DNA of 9,150 nucleotides, taken from assembly GCA_964435625.1 (NCBI GenBank), contig CAYTAG010000148.1, forward strand, positions 1 through 9,150, read 5' to 3'. Position numbers and translations under genes: made by a program. This document shows positions 5,218 to 9,150 of the stretch, in pieces. The DNA is from PXRE01 sp964435625. Lineage in GTDB: Archaea; Halobacteriota; Halobacteria; Halobacteriales; PXRE01. How positions within the stretch are numbered: the stretch's first letter is position 1; the number at the start of each line of letters is the position of its first letter. Below the pieces are notes generated by a model. That model did not search any database. It saw only the letters and a list, made by a program, of their open reading frames with translations, and had not been told where the DNA came from.

Positions 5218-6165
5218 TCACTCTCCCTCGGGGCCGTCCAGCCAGGTCGCCAGCATCACCTCGTCGACGAACTCGCCGTCGAGCAGGTAGTGGTCCTCCC
5301 GGACCGCCTCGACCGCCCAGCCGTGGTCCGCCAGGAAGTCGACGGCGGCCTCGTTGGTGGCCGGGACGCTCTGGTAGACCTTGCGGTATCCCCGTTCGTC
5401 GGCCCAGGCCAGGCCGCGCTCCAGCAGTCGGCCGCCGATCCCACGGCCGCGGTGGTTCTCGCGGACGCCGACGGTCAACTCGGCGGTGTGTTCGAGTTTC
5501 GCCACCTCCGGCGCGTCGAGGTGGACCCAGCCGACGACCTCGCCGTCGCTGCCCGGGGCGTCGTCCGCCGCGGCCTCGCTCCGCTGTTCCCGGACGCCGG
5601 CGGTCGCCTCGTCGGAGGCCCCCAGGCCCTTGTCCTCGTCCACGGTCGCCGCGTCGTCGGTCTCCCGACCCTGGTCGTCGCCCTCGCCGACGGTGGCGAC
5701 GAAGACGACCCGGGAGTGCCGGCGGGTGCGCCGGACCACCGGTTCGTCGTCCAGCGCCTCGGCGACGCTCTCGGCGACGACGTAGGTTCGCTCGCTCGTA
5801 ACCTCGCGGATGACGTCCGCGACGGCGTCGCTGTCGGCCTCGCGGGCCAGCCGGATCGTGACCGCGTCGCCGTCCGACAGGTCGACGGTCTCGGCCTCGG
5901 ACTCGATCCCGACGCGCAGGGCGCCGTCCTCCTCGACCAGGTAGCCGTCCTTGACGAGCGACGCCAGGTGGGAGGCGAACGTCGCGGGCTTCATCCGAAC
6001 CCTGGTCCGCTGGCCCGAGCGCGCGGGCTTGGAGTCGGGGCTGTCGGCCTGGATCCGGACCGCGTCGAGGACCTCGTCGGGCGTCGCCGCGCCGTTTCGC
6101 TCGACGTACTCGTAGATGCGCCGGCGGACGTCGCTGTCGAACTCGGGGTCGGCGGGGACCGTCAT
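5218..6165 (-). CDS. Winged-helix / GNAT N-acetyltransferase fusion with acidic insertion
   Basis: A 315-residue protein. Residues about 8-86 look like a winged-helix domain: RRRIYEYVERNG, ATPDEVLDAVRI, an Arg/Lys-rich loop, KPATFASHLASLVKDGYLVEED as the recognition helix and wing. Residues about 100-310 are a GNAT acetyltransferase: VTIRLAREADSDAVADVI start, ELTVGVRENHRGRGIGGRLL with the acetyl-CoA pyrophosphate-binding R-x-x-G-x-G (R239, G242, G244), and the NEAAVDFLADHGW helix-strand typical of the family's C-terminal half. Members transfer acetyl from acetyl-CoA to an amine, often of a protein; the acceptor here is unknown. Residues about 160-208 are an Asp/Glu/Ala-rich insertion between core strands, longer than usual for GNAT. 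The ATG at 6165 was chosen over an in-frame ATG at 6306 because a TTTT-containing TATA-like box lies 26-29 nt upstream and homology begins there. The N-terminal domain suggests DNA binding or self-regulation. Confidence 0.85.
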   Translation of the reverse strand: MTVPADPEFDSDVRRRIYEYVERNGAATPDEVLDAVRIQADSPDSKPARSGQRTRVRMKPATFASHLASLVKDGYLVEEDGALRVGIESEAETVDLSDGDAVTIRLAREADSDAVADVIREVTSERTYVVAESVAEALDDEPVVRRTRRHSRVVFVATVGEGDDQGRETDDAATVDEDKGLGASDEATAGVREQRSEAAADDAPGSDGEVVGWVHLDAPEVAKLEHTAELTVGVRENHRGRGIGGRLLERGLAWADERGYRKVYQSVPATNEAAVDFLADHGWAVEAVREDHYLLDGEFVDEVMLATWLDGPEGE

Positions 6166-6190
6166 ACCACTGGATAGGGACGCAGCCAGC

Positions 6191-6196
6191 AAAACG
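6191..6196 (-). promoter_or_regulatory. TATA-like box for the GNAT gene
   Basis: On the minus strand CGTTTT lies 26-31 nt before the ATG at 6165, as expected for a leaderless transcript. It supports 6165 rather than 6306 as the start. The rest of 6197-6341 shows no gene and no clear repeat. Confidence 0.45.
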
Positions 6197-6341
6197 GTTG
6201 GCCGAGCCGTCACGCGATTGCCAGGAGTTTTTGGGTCGTTCTCGTCGTCGCTGGTAGCGGTGGTCGAGTTGGGTTCACGGTGCGCACGCCAGGTGCCCCG
6301 TTGCAAAGCGACATCCGAACGACCGTCTGGTGACCGACACG

Positions 6342-6347
6342 CTTACG
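6342..6347 (+). promoter_or_regulatory. TATA-like box for the small membrane protein gene
   Basis: CTTACG is centred about 27 nt before the GTG at 6372. It lies inside the frame if translation began at the earlier GTG at 6330, so it favours 6372 as the true start. Confidence 0.4.
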
Positions 6348-6371
6348 TCCGCTCGGCGGCCACCCGGAGGC

Positions 6372-6602
6372 GTGCCCGAACCCGTCGAGACGACCGATCC
6401 GGGGGGGATCGACTACACCTGGGTCATGCAGGTCACCTTCGTGACGACGATCCTGGTCGGCGCCCCCGCGGTCGCGTTGCTATCGCTCTCGGTCGACCTG
6501 CCGACCTGGGAGGCGAAGGCGGGGTTCGCGGCCCGGGTCGGCGCCCTCCTGTGGTTCGTGACGGCCGTCGCCGTCTACGGGTACGCCCGACGGCAACAGT
6601 GA
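6372..6602 (+). CDS. Small two-helix haloarchaeal membrane protein
   Basis: A 76-residue protein with two hydrophobic segments, about residues 17-39 (WVMQVTFVTTILVGAPAVALLSL) and 50-71 (AGFAARVGALLWFVTAVAVYGY), joined by a short polar loop with DLPTWEAK, and a basic C-terminus (ARRQQ). The N-terminus is acidic. By the positive-inside rule the Arg-rich end should face the cytoplasm, so both termini would be inside. It resembles small conserved membrane proteins of haloarchaea; my recollection is the DUF5822 family, unverified. No enzymatic motif is seen and no function is known. The GTG at 6372 is preferred because a TATA-like box lies at the right distance; an in-frame GTG at 6330 would add 14 residues. 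It is divergent from the GNAT gene and convergent with the HAD gene, so it stands alone. Confidence 0.75.
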   Translation: MPEPVETTDPGGIDYTWVMQVTFVTTILVGAPAVALLSLSVDLPTWEAKAGFAARVGALLWFVTAVAVYGYARRQQ

Positions 6603-6641
6603 GGGGGCGACGACGGGTCGCCGACCGTCCGGAACTGTAGT

Positions 6642-7172
6642 TCACTCCCCGACCATCCGGAACGCCGTCCCCGCGCGCTCGGCGGTCACGGCGTCGCGTT
6701 CCGAGTCGCCGACGAACACCACGCGTCCGGGATCGACGCCCAGGCGGTCCAGCGCCGCCAGCAACGGTTCGGGATCGGGCTTGCGGGTCTCGACGGTGTC
6801 ACGGCCGACCACCGCGTCGACCGCGTCCGCGAGGTCGTGGGTCTCCAGGGCGATCCGGCAGGCGGCCTCGCAGTTGAGCGAGCAGACGGCCACCGGCCGG
6901 TCGACCGTCGACACCTCCGCGGCCAGCGGGCCGCGCTCGGAGCGCCGGGCGCCCGCCCGCTCGCGCTCTGCGATCATGGCGTCCAGTTCGTCGCCGATGC
7001 CGGCCTCCTGGCCGGCGGTCAACAGGCCCCAGGCCGCGATCCCCTCGGGATCGACCCCCACCTCGCGGAGCCGTGCAGCCAGTTCGTCGGCCAGCGACGC
7101 CCAGTCGACCACGAGGTCGACCAGCGTCCCGTCGAGGTCGTACACCACCGCCTCGTAGTCGTCGTACGGCAC
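6642..7172 (-). CDS. HAD-superfamily hydrolase, phosphoglycolate-phosphatase-like
   Basis: A 176-residue protein with all four HAD motifs: DLDGT (nucleophile Asp12, acid Asp14), motif II Ser98 in AVCSLN, motif III Lys131 in RKPDPEP, and motif IV GDSERD (Asp156 and Asp160). A helical cap lies at residues about 22-88, as in subclass I phosphatases related to Gph. These enzymes remove phosphate from small molecules with Mg2+; phosphoglycolate is only one possible substrate. The length is short for Gph (usually about 210-230), so the cap is small. The GTG start at 7172 was chosen because the DLDGT strand begins just after and a TTTGCA box lies about 27 nt upstream; in-frame sequence further up is antisense of the acyl-CoA dehydrogenase region. 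It follows that gene by 53 bp in the same direction but has its own apparent promoter. Confidence 0.88.
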   Translation of the reverse strand: MPYDDYEAVVYDLDGTLVDLVVDWASLADELAARLREVGVDPEGIAAWGLLTAGQEAGIGDELDAMIAERERAGARRSERGPLAAEVSTVDRPVAVCSLNCEAACRIALETHDLADAVDAVVGRDTVETRKPDPEPLLAALDRLGVDPGRVVFVGDSERDAVTAERAGTAFRMVGE

Positions 7173-7194
7173 GGCCCCCGGTTCGCCAGCGGCG

Positions 7195-7200
7195 TGCAAA
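7195..7200 (-). promoter_or_regulatory. TATA-like box for the HAD gene
   Basis: On the minus strand TTTGCA lies 23-28 nt before the GTG at 7172, in the short gap after the acyl-CoA dehydrogenase stop. This supports leaderless transcription from that GTG and an independent promoter for the gene. Confidence 0.4.
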
Positions 7201-7225
7201 GTCGCTTCGGTCCCCGGACGAAGAC

Positions 7226-8374
7226 TCACTCCAGGACGTTCCGGGCGACGATCTTCTTTTGAATCTCGGAGGTCCCCTCGTAGATGGTCGTGATCTTCGA
7301 ATCGCGGTAGAGGCGTTCGACGTCGAACTCCCGGACGTACCCGTAGCCGCCGTGGATCTGGACGGCCTCGCTGGTCACGTCGACGGCCGCCTCGCTGGCG
7401 AAGTACTTCGCCATGCTCGCCCACGTCTCGACCGGTTCGCCGGCGTCGCTGCGGCGGGCCGCCTCGCGGGTCAGCAGGCGGGCGGCCTCCAGGTTCGTCT
7501 TCATGTCCGCGAGTTTGTGCCGGATCGTCTGGATCTCCGAGATGGGCTCGTCGAACTGCTCGCGCTCCTGCGAATACGCGACCGCCTCGTCGAAGGCCGC
7601 CTGCGCCAGCCCGACCGCCTGGCTGGCGATGCCGATGCGCCCGCCCTGGAGGATCGAGAACGCCGCCGACAGTCCCTCCCCGACCGGCGTGAGGCGGTTC
7701 TCCGCGGGGATGCGTACGCCGTCGAAGACGAGGGAAGTGGTGTCGGAGGCACGGAGGCCGAGTTTGTCCTCCTTGTTGCCGACTTCGAGGCCGTCGACGT
7801 CCTTGGGGACGACGAACTGCGTGATCGACCGGGGATCCTCGGGGTCGGTCCTGGCGAACAGGATCACCACGTCGGACCGCTGGCCGTTGGTGATCCACTG
7901 TTTCTTGCCGTCGATGACGTACTCGTCGCCCGGGTGCCCGCCGGCACCTTCGACCCGACGGGCGACGGTCTCCATCTGGGCGGGGTTCGAGCCAGCCCCG
8001 GGTTCCGAGAGCGCGAACGCGCCGACCGGCCGGCCGTCGACCATCTCCGGCAGCCAGCGCTCCTTCTGGTCGTCGTCGCCGAACGTCGCGATGCAGGAGG
8101 TCGCCATGCAGTGGACCCCCAGCGCGGTCGCCACCGACAGTGCGCCGTAGGCGACCTCCTCGCTGACGAGGCTGTAGGTGACCCGGTCGGCGTCGTAGCC
8201 CCCGTACTCCTCTGGCACCGTCAGGCCGGTCAGGTCCAGTTCCGCGAGCCCGTCCCAGACGTCCTCGGGGAACTGCTGGGTCCGGTCGGTCTCCTCGGCC
8301 GTCGGGCGGATCTCCTCGACCGCGAACTCCCGCACGACGTCCCGGATCGCCCGCTGCTCCTCGCTCAGTTGCAT
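7226..8374 (-). CDS. Acyl-CoA dehydrogenase
   Basis: A 382-residue flavoprotein of normal family length. The N-terminal helical domain starts MQLSEEQRAIRDVVREFA; the middle beta domain carries the first family signature as ALSEPGAGSNPAQ (121-133), where the usual Asp after Ser is Asn; the C-terminal helical domain has REQFDEPISEIQTIRHKLADM (271-291), the second signature QIHGGYGYVREFDVERLYRD (339-358) and IYEGTSEIQ, in which Glu366 is the likely catalytic base. The family removes the alpha and beta hydrogens of acyl-CoA, giving enoyl-CoA, and passes electrons to electron-transfer flavoprotein. Glu at the YEG position fits short- or medium-chain and branched-chain enzymes rather than isovaleryl-type; the chain length cannot be fixed. 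A T-rich box (8399-8405) lies 25-31 nt before the ATG at 8374, and there is no Shine-Dalgarno site. Confidence 0.95.
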   Translation of the reverse strand: MQLSEEQRAIRDVVREFAVEEIRPTAEETDRTQQFPEDVWDGLAELDLTGLTVPEEYGGYDADRVTYSLVSEEVAYGALSVATALGVHCMATSCIATFGDDDQKERWLPEMVDGRPVGAFALSEPGAGSNPAQMETVARRVEGAGGHPGDEYVIDGKKQWITNGQRSDVVILFARTDPEDPRSITQFVVPKDVDGLEVGNKEDKLGLRASDTTSLVFDGVRIPAENRLTPVGEGLSAAFSILQGGRIGIASQAVGLAQAAFDEAVAYSQEREQFDEPISEIQTIRHKLADMKTNLEAARLLTREAARRSDAGEPVETWASMAKYFASEAAVDVTSEAVQIHGGYGYVREFDVERLYRDSKITTIYEGTSEIQKKIVARNVLE

Positions 8375-8398
8375 GCCCGAGTGGTCGGCGGGCGCGTG

Positions 8399-8405
8399 GA
8401 AAAAG
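8399..8405 (-). promoter_or_regulatory. TATA-like box for the acyl-CoA dehydrogenase gene
   Basis: On the minus strand CTTTTTCC, centred about 27 nt before the ATG at 8374, is the strongest A/T-rich element of the gap. Just upstream, CCCGTTTTCGGG (8411-8422 region) is a short inverted repeat in the place where an archaeal BRE or a regulator site would be; GC-rich hairpin-like GTCGCG/CGCGAC (8440-8460) follows. Their role is unknown. Confidence 0.5.
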
Positions 8406-8481
8406 ATGCCCGTTTTCGGGGCCGTCCCGAGGACGTTCGTCGCGCCAGCGCTCCGCGACTCGCCAGGTGCAGCGCAGGGGG

Positions 8482-8856
8482 CTACCGTTCTTCGTCGCCG
8501 ACGACCGAGCGGACGCGCTCGAACGAGTCGGCGGAGTCCGCGACCTGGATCCGGTCGCGCTCCGGGTCGTACTCGACGGCTCCCGCCTCCGCCAGTTTCG
8601 GAAGGTGGTGGTGGTACAGCGAGAGCCGGATCGTCTGGATCTCCGCTCTGGGAATCTCGGTGACCGGCCCCTCGTTCTCGCGGACGGCGACGTCCGCTGC
8701 CAGGTCGGCCAGCGCCATCGCCTGCGTCCGGTCCGCGAGACACGCGAGGACGTCACGACGGCGCCGATCCGCGAGGAGGTCGAAAACCACGTCGAACGAT
8801 CCTTCGCTAGAGTCACCGCGATCTACTACACTGGCTTCTGGGGAATGTCCAACCAT
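8482..8856 (-). CDS. DUF7344-type winged-helix protein (haloarchaeal)
   Basis: A 124-residue protein with the layout of haloarchaeal DUF7344 winged-helix proteins: FDVVFDLLADRRRRDVLACL (21-40) as first helix, MALADLAADVAVRE (47-60) as second, EIQTIRLSLYHHHLPKLAEAGAVEYDPERDRI (72-103) as recognition helix and wing. Such proteins are probable DNA-binding regulators and occur in large numbers in haloarchaea; targets are mostly unknown. No ligand domain, Cys or membrane segment is present. Start 8856 (ATG) is chosen because family members begin a few residues before the first helix; a GTG at 8889 would add 11 residues with a hydrophobic stretch. A TTTAATC box at 8919-8925 gives an expected start near 8896, which fits either choice. 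It lies 107 bp upstream of the acyl-CoA dehydrogenase in the same direction, so regulation of that gene is possible but not shown. Confidence 0.82.
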   Translation of the reverse strand: MVGHSPEASVVDRGDSSEGSFDVVFDLLADRRRRDVLACLADRTQAMALADLAADVAVRENEGPVTEIPRAEIQTIRLSLYHHHLPKLAEAGAVEYDPERDRIQVADSADSFERVRSVVGDEER

Positions 8857-8918
8857 GTATGCTAGTAAGGCTCCCGTGGGGAAGGACACTGCGGAATCCG
8901 GGTTCCCTTACGCTGTGG

Positions 8919-8926
8919 ATTAAACA
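8919..8926 (-). promoter_or_regulatory. TATA-like box for the DUF7344-type gene
   Basis: On the minus strand GTTTAATC is a clear A/T-rich element. It predicts transcription starting near 8896, leaving a leader of about 40 nt to the ATG at 8856 or about 7 nt to the GTG at 8889. The region 8927-9003 upstream of it contains no gene. Confidence 0.5.
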
Positions 8927-9003
8927 GATTACTGTCGATAGGGAGATGAAAACAGCAGTCGACGGTGACGCCCGATTTCGCGGTGCAGTCGAACGTCGAG
9001 CCG

Positions 9004-9150
9004 TCAATCCTCGATCAACTCCGCTCCGAAGTGGTTGAACGGCTGGACGTGGAGTTCCTTGATGACCTGCGTCGACACGATTTCGAGGTCGAGGTTCTCG
9101 ATCCCCGCGAGCGTCTCGTCGGCCGCGTCGGAGTCGACGGCCACCGTCTC
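9004..9150 (-). CDS. C-terminal fragment of an unrecognised protein (partial)
   Basis: The last 48 codons of a minus-strand gene that continues beyond the right edge, ending in TGA at 9006-9004. The visible part reads ETVAVDSDAADETLAGIENL, then DLEIVSTQVIKELHVQPFNH and FGAELIED. Third codon positions are nearly all G or C, as in the neighbouring genes, which supports coding. The ELHVQPFNHFGAELI segment is the most distinctive part, but I cannot tie it to a family. No function is offered. It is followed by a 147-bp gap to the DUF7344-type gene. Confidence 0.6.
   Translation of the reverse strand, partial: ETVAVDSDAADETLAGIENLDLEIVSTQVIKELHVQPFNHFGAELIED

Noticed and set aside
4927..6177. A long + strand open frame across the N gap and over the GNAT gene
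   Set aside because: It reads through 100 unknown bases, and its complement is a clear winged-helix/GNAT protein. It has no recognisable domain.
6166..6329. Possible tRNA or small RNA in the gap before the small membrane protein
   Set aside because: No cloverleaf, CCA-like end or strong hairpin was found; only the GNAT promoter is supported.
7173..8816. Upstream extension of the HAD frame over the acyl-CoA dehydrogenase
   Set aside because: The extension is Arg-rich and antisense-frame-like, while the acyl-CoA dehydrogenase frame shows all family motifs. The HAD domain begins just after GTG 7172.
7073..8923. A 616-codon + strand open frame
   Set aside because: It is opposite the HAD, acyl-CoA dehydrogenase and DUF7344-type genes and has no recognisable family motif.
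1..9150. CRISPR array, transposase or integrase, attachment site
   Set aside because: No regularly spaced repeats, no transposase or recombinase motifs, and no direct repeats flanking a gene block were seen; the only repeat pair is the palindromic element.

Overview
The window is archaeal, almost certainly from a haloarchaeon. G+C is high, proteins are rich in Asp and Glu, codon third positions are nearly all G or C, and most genes lack a Shine-Dalgarno site but carry an A/T-rich TATA-like box about 27 nt before the start codon (leaderless transcription). Genus cannot be told from the sequence. A run of exactly 100 N (4961-5060) marks an assembly gap.

Left part (1-1989): the C-terminus of an aldehyde:ferredoxin oxidoreductase (AOR, tungstopterin enzyme) enters on the + strand and ends at 284. 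Facing it on the - strand is a tight four-gene operon (1989 to 572): an unknown helical protein, a MoaD/SAMP3-like ubiquitin-fold protein, a small protein resembling the C-terminal domain of the Thermus MoaD-related protein, and an unknown helical protein. The genes overlap by 1-4 nt or lie within a few nt of each other. The SAMP3-like protein is odd: about 40 residues follow the Gly-Gly that normally ends this family. The next protein itself ends in Gly-Gly. This module is the most interesting part of the window; a role in tungsten-cofactor supply to AOR or in protein tagging is an inference.

Middle (2068-4491, + strand): a PH-like domain protein is followed 9 nt later by an S9-family serine peptidase (beta-propeller plus alpha/beta-hydrolase with a complete catalytic triad). 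The peptidase gene carries an in-frame copy of a palindromic repeat whose other copy lies in the intergenic region after AOR.

Right part (4504-9150, mostly - strand): an amphi-Trp-like protein interrupted by the N gap, a winged-helix/GNAT acetyltransferase fusion with a long acidic insertion, a small two-helix membrane protein (+ strand), a HAD phosphatase, an acyl-CoA dehydrogenase, a DUF7344-type winged-helix protein and the C-terminus of an unrecognised gene. Most have their own TATA-like box, so they look like single transcription units. No tRNA, rRNA, CRISPR array, transposase or integrase was seen.
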